Of a stretch of 64,000 bases of DNA, positions 11,424 to 26,013 are shown one piece after another. The stretch's first letter is position 1; each line of letters starts with the position of its first letter. The position numbers and the translations under genes are program-made. This stretch comes from Lethocerus indicus (Eukaryota > Arthropoda > Insecta > Hemiptera > Belostomatidae): NCBI GenBank assembly GCA_019843655.1, contig JACDQD010000006.1, forward strand, positions 9,044,034 to 9,108,033, read 5' to 3'. The notes under the pieces were generated by a model, which was given only the letters and a program-made list of their open reading frames with translations, searched no databases and was not told where the DNA came from.

Positions 11424-14400
11424 GAGTAAATATTTTATAGACCTAAGATAAATAATATTGCTGTATTTGTAGGGAAATAACTTTATGAATTTAGATTAAT
11501 TTTTGTGAGACACTAAGGTTATTTATTATTTAATACTGTTCACAAGCTAACAAGGAGGGGAGTGGCATGAGTCACCTAATAAGTACTAAAGGTATTTTGG
11601 TTCGCCTGCATTAATCTCATGTTTCTGCAATTTTAGGGTATTGCCGGTAAGTACTGCTTTTGCCATTCTAATGTTTTATAACCTAACTAGGTACGTTTCA
11701 GTAGTTTATTTCCCCGGAGGATGTTGAACGCCCCTTAAATGAGTCTGTAGTACAAAGGGTCCCGGTGTCACACGTTCCGACGCACTGTGTGCACATTCGG
11801 TAGGACAAGGATATTTGCATAGCCTCTAGAGACGATCGACGCGGCGAGAGCAGACAAAGGGGAGGCTGGCGAATGGCTCGGCGGAGTAGAGGGATGATAA
11901 GGGTTGAACACAGAGAGGGTAGATAAGGGGTCGGTGGCGGTTCACTGAATAATTACTGGTAACATCGCACCTACTGGAATTAGCGCTGTTTAATATTAAT
12001 GGCCTAATAATGTGGGTTTGCCCCGTCCCACCCCCTTCAGCTACCCCGCCCATCCTCTCTATTCATAGTCCACTCAATCACACGCCAATCGGTAGCCCAC
12101 CTTCGACTACCTGTAATTGCATTAAATTCTAAATTAAAGAAATGTTTCGTTTGGAGTGGTAAAAAATACAGATAACGTTGCCCTCTTGAATCCTCTTTTC
12201 GGAGGTTTATCCGATTAAATAAATAGCTATAATTTAAAGAGGGCGCGCGGACGGAAATACTTTAGGTGAAGTATCCGGGTTGTAGTTCGGAGCCGATTCT
12301 AATGCGTAAGCGGATTAATTATGAATTAGATAACGGGGAAAGGGCCGCGGTCGGTTGAGACCGGATGAGGGAGTAATGTATATACTGCGGCCGAAGGGGA
12401 TCGGCGGTGGGTGAGGGGGAGGGGGTAGTCAGGTGGATTTAGTTAACCGGGAAACGATTTAATCGTGCGGCCGACCGCCGACTATTGTTCCCATTCCTTC
12501 CTGGCACACCGCCCCCACAACCCCCACAGTCGAGTACCGGGAATAATGGCCACAATAGTTTCGTAGACTATTTGCATAATTACCTGAACTGCTTGGGTCG
12601 GGGCTGAGCGACCGGACCCCGGCGGGCGGATCGGACCGCCATTATAAGCGGATAACGGAAGCCGAGTCCCCGGTTTCAATCCCTGCGTTAATGGCACTGG
12701 ATGCGATTGAAACTGGGCTAATGAATTCCTGAAATGAATGCGACCGGCCGGATCCCGCAATATTCCTCTCCGATAGACCCACTTCACGGGATAGAACTTC
12801 CGAAGCCACAAACGCTGTAATTTAATATATTACTGTATTTAGGAGATGTCGCAGTTTGCAGTAATATATTTCCATCATCCTTCCTCTTGCTTTATCGAAT
12901 AATGTCATGTTTAGAATTATACCCGCGCGGATGTAATAATATAATAGCAATTAGTAATGTGTTTGGCAATAATAGTCTATATAGTTATTTCTATCGCATA
13001 AAAATACGACCTTTCACACGACATAATGTTGTTATTATTACCGTCAGGTATTGCGTGGACACCTTGAATTGAATCATATGAGCATGGACGAATGTTGAGC
13101 TTTTCAACAAGTTGTTCGCGATCGGAAATTGAATTATCATAACTAAATTGCGATTGGATACTGTGCAATACTGTGGGAAGAACCTCGGGTAGCGGCGGTC
13201 GACTTTCTGTCCGAGATTCTTGCTGTATTTGGAAACCACCGGAGCGAGCCCCAGAGGAGGGGTTTACGCCCTTTTTCTGGTGCCCCTCCTCATCCGGGTG
13301 TTGTCTGTGTCCGGCAGTAGCTCAACTGGTTTTCAAATACAGGAAGAATCTTCGACTAACAGGGGGCTAACATCACCGCCCCACCCCAAGCCGAACTTCT
13401 TCCGACAGTATTAAGGGATATCACAGTTAGTGATAGTGCGATTAGAGTGACCTTCTTATTATAGTATTTTACTAAGCTTTATGATATTGAAATTGGAAAA
13501 CGAAGCACAGCATCGTGTATCCTATAGGTGTAGCGTTTAGAGCGGGCCCATAATTAAGTGGTGCGGATGGAGTGAGGGGGGCGCTCCCGTAGGCGCATAG
13601 GTCCTGAAGTCTACGCGGGACCCCGGCCGGCTTCTCCCAATCGATGTGAAGGTAACGAGGGAACAGAATCCCCTGTAGAATTTATTAGGCGGCTCGTTAA
13701 AGTCGCCGGTGCTGTGGGTGTCTCGAGTTGCCCCCGGCCGGTAAGACGGCCCAATTTGGGCCCGGTCTCCGGTGACCCTGTCCCGCTACCGCTTTGATAA
13801 AGGCCCCACTCTCCCTCCCCGTCCCTCCTCTTCTGTTAATATTCTTGTTTCCTTTGATCCCCTCCTCCGCCGCTTTAATTAATGCCTTTCTCGTGTTACC
13901 GGGCCCCGTCTAACGAGGGCCCCCCGACGCCCCTTCCCGACCCCGGCCCACGACTCTCATACGGTATTTACTCCCTTTATTACAAGGAGGTTTCGAAAAA
14001 GGGAGCGGACATTTTCTGCGAGACTTTTATTACGGGTAACTCCCATTTGTTGTGGCCGCGGGTAATGGGTGGAAACTTAATTGGCTTATAAAAAAGAAAC
14101 TGGCGGGGATTTGGAGCCTCTTTAAAGTAAACGTGGCATCGATGATGGAGTGCACGTATTTTTGAACTTTCGAGAAACTCATGCTCCGTTAATAGTGCAA
14201 TAGCAATTCCCAATAAGTAATAATCTTCGCTCGCTCGCGCATAAAACAACACTTTAATTCTACCATATAACGGCTTAATTCCGCGGAGCGCTCGTGTCTA
14301 AAAGTCGATAATCATGGTCATTAGAAGCAAGAATTATCATCGACCCTATTCTTTTCAGATTTCTGCCATTTACCCTACTCACCAGCGTTAGCTATGCGGC

Positions 14401-16663
14401 GTTTCAGCATTTCCATAGTCGATAACGTAATATTTCCAAATCGTGCCTGTATAAATCACTTCTCACCGTTTACGAAAAAAATTGACCCGATCGAAGCGTT
14501 TTCAAGGGCCGGTTATTATTTCCCGGTGACGAGTGATTCTAGGTTGAGGGTGTGTGTAGGGAGGTGGGGGGCGGGGTGTTGAACGCTGTCTCATTAGACC
14601 ACGTATCCGCGATATATCAGCGGTGGGTCGTTAGCGGCCCCCCAATAGGGAGGAAGGCCTCTACCGCGGACTAATCATTACAATACATCATTTGAATTGG
14701 TCGTTGGGCTGTAAGCCGTGCCGGGCATATTGCAACAGGCTGGCCACTCCTCCACCTCCAATCTCCGTTATCTGCATTGTGCCTGTTACCAACCCTGATC
14801 GATGCACCAACTTCAACCCGCTGACACGTTCCAACTAAGGAAGGGATTCTTCCCCGGTCCTATTTGAAACGGATACAATGTCACGAATCGCAAACAGAAA
14901 TGCCTCGTATATATATAGAACATCTTACATATAATTCTACAATCCTGATCACTAAAGAGCTATTTCATCCCCCATGAAATCCTAGGGATACTTTTTATTT
15001 ATTCTGGGTTACAGGGCAGAAAGGATGCTTCAATATGATGGCTTAAATATCTCACACTATTACAAACGGAAAGGGACTGCTAAAAAAACTTCTAAATTTA
15101 CGGGTGGAAACAACATATGGCGAGTGACTTTTACTGTGTTATTAATCAATGTCTGCATCCCTGGAAAATACGATAACCTTTATCCAATGTCAAACCGGAT
15201 CAAATGCCCTTTATATTATAGGCAGGATTTACAGATTATAAATTTCCTTGTTCCGATTTAAGGTTCAGAGGAAAATTCGATTTAATTGAAAAGCTGTTAA
15301 ATAGTGAGTGAAGGTAACTGAAGTGTGATCGTTCTAATGGAATTGCGCAAGTTACTATGTTCCAAAACATGCAACTGCGGTGATGTTAGCCGAAACCTAT
15401 TATTTACAGTATATTTTACGCAGTTAATAATATTTTTAATGCTAGTAATATTGTAATAATAATATCATAGACTCGGACTGTTAATATTTGGCGGATTCTT
15501 AACTAATTACCCGAGTGGAGGTGGCTAGCACTGCGGCTCGCGTTAACCAGCAGTTAATGCAAAGCCCACGGTCCATCGGCGACATATGCGGGCAGCTTAG
15601 GTGTTATAATGCCGGTTGGCCGGATGTGTCGAGACTCGGCCGGCGATTCATATGCATGAGAGGCTCGTTAAAAAAAGATCCGTGGGGTGTGTGCGCGCGT
15701 GAGGGGACGCGCGAGGGCGTGCGGGCGCCCGGCCCTGGCTACTGGCGCCGACCAATTTACATTCATGCAAATGTCCCTCTGACCCGCCCGCTCCGAGAGT
15801 GTCCTTCCCCTTCCTAAAATAGTTGTACCCTCGGCCCTCTCCCACCGGTCATACGCCACTTAATCAGAGTTTGAAATCCCCCGAATCCTGTTTACTTATA
15901 GGAGGACGCGTCAAAAATCTTAATTCGGGATTCGCCGGTTTTCTGGATTCCGGCACGCCTTGAATAATACCCGAAATCCCTTCGCCCCCTTTTAATTCAT
16001 GCGGGCGCCCCCTCTGCTATTGTAGCGGTCGTGAATATTACCTTCCTATCAATATGACTAATCCTATATCTAAATGTTATTTATTTCACACGTATTTAAT
16101 GGAGGAAAGTATCTATTCCTATCTAATAAGATAAACGTTTTCTGTTATAAAGAAATATAATAATATATAATGTCCGCTTTTGTGTTACATGCAAGACTCT
16201 TATAACTTATAACTAATATTTACCTTATTGCTCATGTGTAAAAAGTGCCATCAGTGGGTGGTCTCTTTTATCGAGACATTCACGTGAAATGAAAACACTC
16301 AACATTTGTACCAATAACTTTATGTAGTCGATTGTACAAAAATAAAAAGGTTAAAAAAACAAATATTTACCCTGTAATAAATTTCTATCGAAAATATATT
16401 ACCGTATTTCTGTTGATAATATTCTATTTTATCGGGATGTGTGTTTTATAGATAAATAAAATCGTTAATAATAGGAAGGATATAATCGGGCGTAAATATA
16501 TAACGGTGTATAATTGCCCCCCGTGTTCGACCATTTTCGGAGGGGTAGGGGGGTTGTATTGGCCCCCGGGGTGGGCGAATAGAGCACTAAGTGTCTCTTC
16601 ATTATTGCTAATCACCCCCGCGGTATAATTACCGAAACGATTCCAATTGTAATAGTTATTCGG

Positions 16664-16725
16664 TGGCGGCGGCGGCGGAGTAGGAGGAGGAGGAGGAGGA
16701 GGAGGAGGAGGAGGAGGAGGAGGAA
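16664..16725. repeat. (CGG)/(AGG)n trinucleotide repeat
   Basis: A short GGCGGCGGC stretch runs into about fourteen AGG units. It lies in non-coding DNA; no flanking frame uses it convincingly. Confidence 0.9.
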
Positions 16726-19169
16726 GCTATTTGCGGATCCGCGGGAACAATTCTCTTTGGAGGCGCCCTAGAGGCCTTGTTAAGCCCGGCCTCGATTAGA
16801 AACCCATGCCGGCCGGATTAGGTAGTGGGCGGGGATCTGCCGTGGGAGCGGGAGTCATTTGGAGTTCGTGTGCGCGGTTGGGTGGGCCAACCCCCCGCCC
16901 CCCCCCCCACCGTACTCGGGTTACTTATTCATGGGCTCGCCGCTTATAATGGAGTCATCTGTCAGGGAGGCCTAGCCCGGGCCGATGACTGAGCGAATGG
17001 GGGTATCGGAAACCCATTTGGAATGGGATCGCTCACTTATGTTGCCGCTAAGCCCAGCGCACATTCCCCCATGTTTATTATAGTGCCGGGCCCGGGGCAA
17101 ATATTGGACGGTTCGATGTTCGAATGGGCACTCCGGCTCTTATCCTCCCCCTTCCGCTCCCCCTCACCCCTCACCCCTCCAGATAGCCCAGTTTGAACAG
17201 TGAACGCCACCGTTTGATTTCCGTAAGCGGGTGGCTTATTCTTCAAATTTGGATACATAAAAATTGACCACCAACATATTATCTAAACCCGTATATGAGC
17301 CATATATTTTGAAAGTGAACTCCATTTTTTCCGATTATCATGGTTACATGCATAACTTTATGTTATTTATCAGTAAAGCATTTCAGATTGCTTATACTCC
17401 GTTTAATTTCTGGAACTCAATTATTTTCTTTATTGATTTGAAACATGTACGTCTAGCCAAAGAGCCTCACTTCAATATACAGAATCACCCCAGTGCACCA
17501 TGGTTCATATCATTATTGACAAACAAATAATATAAAAGTGTGGAGGAACTTTTAATATTCCAACATTCTCGGACGAAAGTTTATTGACAAATGGCAAATA
17601 TACGGAAGAAGCTCATTTAATACCACCTACGGAATATGGAAATAAACTCTATCTATCTTAGATATCATGATAGAACGAAATTCGTATAATTGTGGATGGA
17701 TAATTCTAAGAAAAATCTAAGCATTGTTGAGCCTTCTGTTCCTGTCAGGATTAATACTGAACGAAAAAAGAAAAGGGAGAATACTGTAAACACTATGAAA
17801 AACTAAGTTCAGTTGGTATTATGTAAACTTTCTTTTCGTGCGTTTTCGGTACAAGTTATAATAAAATATTCCAATTTGAGAGGTAGTTACATTTGAAGGA
17901 AAAATAATATGCATTCGGTCGATCACCGTTTAGCGGAAAATGATTCTACACATTTCGAGCATAGACACGATTTCCAATCCAAAATACGGTTCAATTTCGT
18001 CGGTAATAATTGAGCCGTTTCGGCGGGGCGGGCCCGAAAAATTGTATTCAAGGCCGAAGAAAATAAAAAGTGCCATAAGAATGGAGGCTGGGAATCGGGG
18101 ACTGCCAATCATCGAGGACTGCAGCATGTATATTGCCGTATTTTTACGACTGCTTTTTCATCAGAAGTCGTTTGCAAAAAAGGTTATACTTCTCTGCAGC
18201 CGGCCTTATATTTATACCTCCAATTCCGAATAATCTTCACTTTTACGAGACTTGTTTTGGCGCCGAATCTATATATATTTTTATGTCCGGGGGTTTAATA
18301 TTTCCGTTTTCCCAGTTGCCGAACGTAAAAAACCTCGTTTCGGCTAATTATTACTTTAGAGTTTGATGTTTTTCTTATTTCCGCCTTTTTAAAAACATTT
18401 TTTCAATTTTTATTGCCCATCTTTGGTTTTGTACCACGTGCAAATATTAGGGAACGTTATCGACGTTACTGCCATAGTCATAACACTACTATCACTACTA
18501 TCTACAATCTATAAAACGTTTTCAATTACGCGGCGTCGAGCATTAATTTTTAGTTTATTTCTTAATTAATCCGCGAACTTAGGTACTGACGATGGCGTTA
18601 TGCCCAGACCGATGAACAAAAGCGCGAGCGGTGTTAGTCATATCTTTGATAACACCCCCCCAATTCACCGGGCCGTGTGACACATTCCTGCTGACTATTA
18701 ATTAGTCATCGGACCAAATAATAAGGGCCGGCCATTAATCAACCTCCTTCCGCCCTCCACCGCCCCCGGCCCCACACCGCAACATGAAATTAGTATTCTC
18801 TACTACTGCGCACCCCCGGGCAAGTCGAGAACGGTGGTCGCACGGCTCCAATATGATACCTCCGATAGGGCCGTGGTGGCCGAGAATATGACCGTGGGAC
18901 GTAATTCAGTAGATTAATGGTATCTACTTGAAATGGTATGGATGGGACCGGTTACCTGTACTGTTGTGGTCCCCTTTACCGTTCCCCTTCCATTTCGATT
19001 ACAGCCCACCTGCCCACACTTTAAGCATTCCAAATCCAAATCCTTGGCAAAGGAGAAACTCGAATTCAATCATATGAGGTTATAGGATTCGAATTGGGAC
19101 TTGAGCTGTAGAATTAACCGCAATTTGAAAATCCAATGTGTGTATAAAATTTATATGTATATATATTAC
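16726..19169. other. Non-coding interval
   Basis: No gene is supported. A C-run (about 16891-16910) lies in a GC-rich island at 16.75-17.2 kb; the remainder is AT-rich. Short frames at 17264-17530 and 17940-18366 have no start context, splice sites or recognisable similarity. Confidence 0.55.
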
Positions 19170-20270
19170 ATACCGTAGTTTCGTGTGTTTCTGTCTCCTC
19201 TCGCTGGACTGCTCTTTTTGGGCTCCCTTTGAGGGTGGTACGGGGATGCAATCAGCTAAAGTTCGTTGGGTGCATGAGCACCGCGACGCTAGCGCCCCCT
19301 TGAGGGTGGCGTGGGGATGTACTCAACTAAAGTTCGTTCAGTGCACGAGCACCGCGACGCTAGCGCCCCCTTGAGGGTGGCGTGGGGATGCACTCAACTA
19401 AAGTTCGTTCAGTGCACGAGCACCGCGACGCTAGCGCCCCCTTGAGGGTGGCGTGGGGATGCACTCAACTAAAGTTCGTTCAGTGCACGAGCACCGCGAC
19501 GCTAGCGCCCCCTTGAGGGTGGCGTGGGGATGCACTCAACTAAAGTTCGTTCAGTGCACGAGCACCGCGACGCTAGCGCCCCCTTGAGGGTGGCGTGGGG
19601 ATGTACTCAACTAAAGTTCGTTCAGTGCACGAGCACCGCGACGCTAGCGCCCCCTTGAGGGTGGCGTGGGGATGCACTCAACTAAAGTTCGTTCAGTGCA
19701 CGAGCACCGCGACGCTAGCGCCCCCTTGAGGGTGGCGTGGGGATGTACTCAACTAAAGTTCGTTCAGTGCACGAGCACCGCGACGCTAGCGCCCCCTTGA
19801 GGGTGGCGTGGGGATGTACTCAACTAAAGTTCGTTCAGTGCACGAGCACCGCGACGCTAGCGCCCCCTTGAGGGTGGCGTGGGGATGTACTCAACTAAAG
19901 TTCGTTCAGTGCACGAGCACCGCGACGCTAGCGCCCCCTTGAGGGTGGCGTGGGGATAAGTTTTGAAACCCCCACTGTTTGGCCCCACTGAAAAGTTTTG
20001 AAAAAGCAAAATTTTCCATTTGTCTATTTTGTTTGGGACAAGTGTATCTCACATTGGACGGAATATAGGATAAAAAGGGCCCAAATCGCATTTATATACC
20101 CTTAAAATCGATAATTTAAGCCTTGTATCATTTTCTGGCTTTCGTAACATTTCTTGATGGCGAGCACCCGAAAGCGGTCTAGCTAAAGACCAAACCAGCG
20201 ACAGGAGACAGAAGCACACGAAATCTACGGTATTCCAACCCCTCGGAGACCACAAAACGGGTGTTCTAAA
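19170..20270. mobile_element. Non-autonomous element, family A, copy 1, carrying an expanded 71-bp array
   Basis: The left part begins at about 19170 with ACCGTAG, TTTCGTGTGTTTCTGTCTCC and TCGCTGG. The right part (about 20157-20270) is the inverse complement of the same terminal segment: GGCGAGCACCCGAAAGCGG, AGACCAAACCAGCGACAGGAG, then CGGTATTCCAACCCCTCGG and ACCACAAAACGGGTGTTCTAAA. Between them lie the 71-bp tandem array and a unique AT-rich piece (19960-20155). That unique piece is similar to 36790-36940 in copy 3. The left end lacks the outermost 40 or so bases seen in copies 2 to 4. There is no transposase frame, so the element must have been moved in trans. Confidence 0.75.
19230..19958. 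repeat. 71-bp tandem array, about ten units
   Basis: The phrase CGTGGGGATG recurs at 19310, 19381, 19452, 19523, 19594, 19665, 19736, 19807 and 19878, exactly 71 bases apart, with a divergent first unit near 19239 and a partial last unit at about 19949. Each unit contains ACTCAACTAAAGTTCGTTC, GTGCACGAGCACCGCGACG and CTAGCGCCCCCTTGAGGGTGG. Units differ mainly at one C/T position (GATGCACTC versus GATGTACTC). There are no unique spacers, so it is not a CRISPR array. Near-identity indicates recent amplification. Confidence 0.97.
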
Positions 20271-23200
20271 TTAATTTTAATAGGTTTTCCAAGAGGCGAG
20301 ATCTGCAATAGATCCGTAGGGTAGATAAAATTTCCGTTTCTATAGTCATTATATGGGGCCTCTTGCAGATGCATATTTAAGTGGGGCTCTCGGGGCCTGT
20401 CTAATGTAAATCGCCAACAGGCAGTTGTGTTGTCGGGCCCTAACTGAATGGGCCGGCCGTTGTTGTTTCCAAAGAGGGACATTATCCGGGCCGTCAATTA
20501 TTATAAGTTTATTGTTCTGTGCCCAGTGGCGGCTCGGTTCGGGGATCGCTCTGCCCGCTCGGTCAGCGAAACCAACAAAGTCCGCGTCCCAAACGCGTAT
20601 AATAGACCCCTCTTGTTCTCTCCCGGAACAATAACCATTGACTTCACTCTCCCGTTATAATGCCGACGGCGCAACAAAATAGACAGCCACTCCATTCATA
20701 TTCTTTCATCGACCGAGGGCTTCGACAATTTTGTCTCGCACCTTTCAAGCCACGCACATCTTATCAATTTTATAATAGTTGAAATGAAAAGCCGAAATAT
20801 TTTTCTTTGAAATTTCTCAGCTCATATAATATTTTCAATCTCATGGATCGATAATAATCTTCAAAACCCAGAGTCTCAGACTAAAACTCCTTACAGTTGA
20901 CGACTCCGTCAAACCCCTTTACATTTCACCACTTTTTGTTAAATTTGGTTATACGCATGCACGTAGACGGTTCAGAAATATCTGTAAATAATATGTTATT
21001 TTTGAGCAACAAATTCAATATCATAAACTGGATACTTCGACAGAAAGCATGACGGCTGATATAACACAAGAATAAACTCAAAGAATCCCAATGAAAAAGG
21101 TGAAACCCTAATTATTAAATCGTTATTATTTTATTTAATAAATTAATATTATTGTTATTAAATTATTGTCATCTTACAGTGTGCCTATTAGAATAATCCA
21201 GTTTTTACCCCCGTTTTCTTCCATGTCAAATTTTTCTTAAGCAGAGAATAAAATGACAAAAAATGATAAGCGCAGTTGGCGATAAGGTTAAAATTGAAAA
21301 CCTCAAATGAAACGTCCACCACGCCCTCCGGAGTGCGCGTTTTTTGCTCCGTACACGCAACTGTAATAAAACTCCCGCGCACAATGAAGTCTTATAATGT
21401 TTAATTAAATTCGCTCATAGACGCTTTTGCATTAGGAAAATGAAATTCCGGGAAATTCCTTGGGTAAGCATCGGGCCAACGAGCATTGGCTGCGATATTG
21501 CATTTCTTTTATTACTGTTTGTTAAAGCAGTAATGCCTTCGCGACGACCTATAAAATATCCATTTTCTAATTACTCCGGTTTATGAATGCTAATGCAATT
21601 TTCCTAATCGAAATTTTCTTGAGCTTTCAACCACGTCCAGCTGTCGCCGCCGCATTCGATCGTTTCATCGGTTGGTGGGACTCAGCAGTTTTATTTCTGC
21701 ATATAATTAGCGAAAGTTCGTAACATAGACGATTTTTAATTTAGCGGCTCGACTAAATCGGTATTCTAGAGTACAGAAATCCTATAAAATTTGTTCGGGC
21801 GCATACAAATTGGCCGACAATGACTTCGTCAAGGCTGAGGAAAAAGATTGTCGGTATTGAATGGCCGGTTAAATACTCAAAGGGTATACGTCGGGCTTTA
21901 ATGAGGAAACATTGTGACGACTTCTCTAAGCGAAGTTGGCGGGCTTCATTAGCGGGCTTATTCATTGGCAATTAGCGGCCGGAACGTGAGCCACGTTGCA
22001 GAGCGGTGGCCATTCTTTCCTGATTAAGAAACGGGAGCCTCATAATTAGCCGACATAGACACTTCCCTATAATCGGATGCCTCGAATGATGACCGGAGGT
22101 ATTGAATTCCTGGCGTATTCAATTTTTTGTTCAGACCCTAAGTAGTCTCTTGTTACAGTAACTAATGACCCGATTACCTAAGAATAAATGAAAGGGATAC
22201 TCTTACAAAATTCCTGTATTAAATTTTACTGTTCGGATGAACTGAAATGGAAGGCATCCAACTGAAAGGATTATAAAATAAAATCGCATTATAAAATAAA
22301 ATTACTTAATTATTCTAAATAGAGACTAATACTTTATAAGAGATCACTGATACACATCCAGTGGAGCAGCTCTAATCGGGAGTCTGTCACAACTTGGCCA
22401 TATCCAATGCCCCCGAGAGACTGTCCACGAACATGGGCAAGATATATTGCATTTCTCGGATTAAATTATTCCAACGGAATGGAAAAGTTACATCCGTGAG
22501 AGTGAAAGCGGGCAGCAAGATAGAAAGCGGTTGGGGCTCACTTGTTGGATACTTCCTTTGGTGGCGCAGCGAATGCCGGGATTGAAATCAAGTTCCCCGG
22601 AGTGAATATACTTCAATGTCGGGCGGTTGTCTGTCAATAACGGCCCCCATTTCTCGATTACTTCTTCGACCGAAGCCCCGAATATTGACCGGCTATCGCT
22701 CTGACCTCCCCCGTCCCCGGGCTTCATGCTCCCCGGCCAAAGCTGCATCATATTTCCGAGCTAGATTGCCTCTGGTTTTTTTTTTGTAATTTATTTCAGC
22801 TGGGCGAGTACCGCAGGTTTGTAAAAAAAGGTCGCCGATTGTTGGATACGAATGAATGAAACGGAAATGAAACTGTCAGACAACCTCGGGATTTTAGACG
22901 GACAAATAACTTTTTTTTATTTTATTTAGTGTTTTGTTATAAAGTTTTTGTGTTTGCGTTTGATAATTTGTAGTATTTATACTATATTCGGTACATATTA
23001 ATTGAGTACATTTATGTACTATATAAATTCCGGGATTACCAAACTGAAACGTAAATGTCCCTTTTACATTAAACTAAGGACATCCTGTATTGTAATTTGC
23101 CCATTTCTTCGATTCCTGGATAAGTAGAAACTTTTATAACTTCAAAGTTGGACTGCGCTTGTAAGGGTTAACTTAATACAATAAACTTTGCTTAATATCG

Positions 23201-26013
23201 CTCCTTGTCTTATATCGTCCGGTAGACTGATTAAATATTTTTAATTTAATTTTATTTTTATACTGTCGTCGTTTTCCTCCTTCCTCTCATATCTGCCTTC
23301 GTGTTTTTCTGACCAGCACGAACAATTTAAAAGAAAATGATTCCGTTCGTCTTGTACAAAATATTTGTAATTTAAAAACTTGGATACATTCTGGAAAATT
23401 ACATTCTTCCTAAAAGTACATTCTTCCTTTCTACGAGTCTAATATGTTTTTCTGACCATATTCCTTTTAATTTTTCCCTTCATCTATTGAACAAATAATC
23501 ATTTATAATAACAGAATATTTAAGAACTTAAAAATAAATAATTTAAATAGGTTATTATCAGACAATGAAAATCAGAGAGTTGATTCAATAGATGTTTATA
23601 TATATGAGATATATTTAAATAGGCTTGTATTTTTAATCCCAGAAATGTATTTTTCAAATTGGATATTTTAATAGTTTTGACTACAGTAAGTCTGGAAAAG
23701 ATGAAAGACGTTTAAAAATGTTTAGAACAATTATTTAGCAGGAATGCACAGATTTTGTTCTGTTTTTAATATCCAGGGTTATGAAGGAAATAATACTGCT
23801 GAATCGATCCGTCCAGAAATTTTATTAAAGCTCGTATAAAAGCAATATAACCGTTCATTCGATCGCATCAATCGCGCGATTTTTATCACCTCCTGCTCTT
23901 TGATCTTAAATTAAATCGATTTTGGCAGTAACATTCCTACTTTCTCGTTTAATGAACTTTTTTCAGGTGCTAGATTCGAAATTTCATACTTTATTCCAAA
24001 AATAAAACGGAAATAAACATTTAACAAATTAATTTCTAAGCGGATTTCTAAAGGAGTGTGGACGTCTGGCGATAGTGGAAAATGGGAAATAATTTTCAAT
24101 TATTTTTCTTAGTTTATGTCGCCATTTTATTGCCCTCTGTGCAGGGTTTGTCCTGATGAACCTTTATAACGACCGTCTGGGCGACGTCAAAAAACACCGT
24201 TCTGAATCGTTAACCAAGCCATCATTGCTGGCTAGCCTTATTCTTTTAATCGTCTCGAGTGGAGACAAATAAAACAGCGATTCCCTCGCAGATTTAATAA
24301 TTTACAGCCATTCAAATACTTTCGTTTTGTCCGTTATTATTAGTTTCTGCCAAGGGCGTAAAACGTTATGATTATTTATGTGCTTAATTTTTATTTTTTG
24401 TTCACTTGTTTTTTTTAGTTCGTATTTATTTATGCATAAACTGATTATTCAGAAGAATACATCTCAACCCACATTCTCAATACTATATTGCATGAAAGTT
24501 AACGAAGATTATTGTTTGTAACGCAATCGGGTAGAATTTGTCAGGCTGTGATTTTAAGAATTGGGATTCTTTTTTTTTAGGGTTGGGGGCATCAAATCGG
24601 ACGGCACGGGTCATAAAGCCCAGTTCCGAATCGTTAAGCCGCGCTCAGGGTTTGTTTCCTTATCTTATTTCGCGGAGATTTTTTTTTCTATCGATTGAAT
24701 CCGATAAATCTGCGAGATTATGGGCCCGAGTTTGGGCTCCTCGTTAGCGCCCGGGAATACCTTAAAAGCTTCGCCGGGTAACGCACCCCATTCGCCTGAT
24801 TCAGTTATATACTCGGGCCGTTAGCGAGCGAGCTATGCGTTAGCGGGGGGCTGGGTGGGTAGGGGGCCGAGACCTCGCCTTAAGTCCGCCTTGTAAAGTG
24901 AACCACTTCCCCAAATTAACACTTAATGCGGGCTGGCTCCCGCTCCTTTTTCGGGCCCAAACCGGATAGAGGATAATAAACTCTGATTTTCCGTGTTTAC
25001 ACCGGGCCATCGCTGAAGTAAAATTAGCGAAAATTATCCTCCTTTGTTATACCGGAACTGTTTCAAGTCGGGATCAAGAATTTTTGGCCTACTCAGCATT
25101 TGAACTCAGCTGTGCTGTATTTGTAAATCTGTGCAAGTACAAATACAATTTAAATAAAGTTAATCCCTATAATTATAATTTATATATTAAAATACAGGGT
25201 AAGGCGCTTTTCAATAACGCTACTGACTGATGTTTGAACTGTCTTCTCACCCATGTTTGGCTGGGAATACCGAAATATTAGTTAAGTTAATTGCGCTAAT
25301 ATGAAGTGCCTTCTTATCTACAAATTAATTTATTACCCTTTATTAATTTATGCTAATAAGTATAACGCATGATCCTTACTTTTGCCGAGTTCAGAAAAAG
25401 GTGCCTAATAAAAAATTATTACTAATATCATCTGTTCTAGAAGTAATAAAATATTATCAACCGGATACTAAGGAATATTTAAGGAGGGGATGTAGGAGAC
25501 GAACGGATTTCCTCGTAAAGTTGACGGTAATTCTGTCGTCGATTACGGTAACAATTTTACTCAACATTAATTTGGGCTGGCGGTCTTAATTGGGGCCGGC
25601 TGTGGGTAAGTGGGACAGAGCGGGCCCCGGGCCGGCTAGGGGTCCGGCCAAGGAGCCTTCCTTGCCCTAATGGAAGTCGGCACTAGAGTACGCTTGATTG
25701 CATTGAGTGTTGTTAGGGGACGGACCTTGGATTGCCATTAGTGCCGGCCCTTAGGGGGGGCGCCGCCCGCTCAATGTCTCATTAGGAAATCTGTTTCACT
25801 GGCCAAACCACAACGACCCGGGGCCCCCGACCGCACCTCCAGACCACTTCCAAAATGAAACGACCACTTCATTATTATACTCAGCATATGTTCAGAACTC
25901 GGATAGAGAATTTCTTGTCGGTACTTCTTATCAGGTAGATCATTTTCTGAAGGCTGAAAAATATTTCCCCCAATTTATATTAACTAGGATATATGCTCAT
26001 TAAATATATATAC
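20271..26013. other. Non-coding interval
   Basis: No gene is supported. Frames open on both strands at 20.4-20.7 and 22.4-22.75 kb coincide with GC-rich islands. An 18-bp tandem duplication (ATTATAAAATAAAATCGC-like) lies at 22270-22305. A 16-base palindrome (AGTACAT, TT, ATGTACT) lies at 23005-23020. The rest is AT-rich. Confidence 0.55.

Larger units (their letters stand above)
7661..16663. other. Long non-coding interval
   Basis: No gene is supported over about 9 kb. The sequence alternates AT-rich stretches with GC-rich islands (about 12.3-12.8, 13.5-14.0 and 15.5-16.0 kb) in which frames are open on both strands. A (CT)n tract and palindromes at 10357-10390, 11247-11277 and 11406-11423 are listed separately. 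A donor-like GGTAAGTACT near 11648 has no coding exon beside it. Confidence 0.55.

Noticed and set aside
13310..13385. tRNA-like A box (TAGCTCAACTGG)
   Set aside because: No matching B box (TTCGACTAAC instead of the GTTCGAATC type), and the flanks cannot form an acceptor stem.
19230..19958. CRISPR-like regular array
   Set aside because: Units are contiguous 71-bp copies without unique spacers, and the DNA is eukaryotic.
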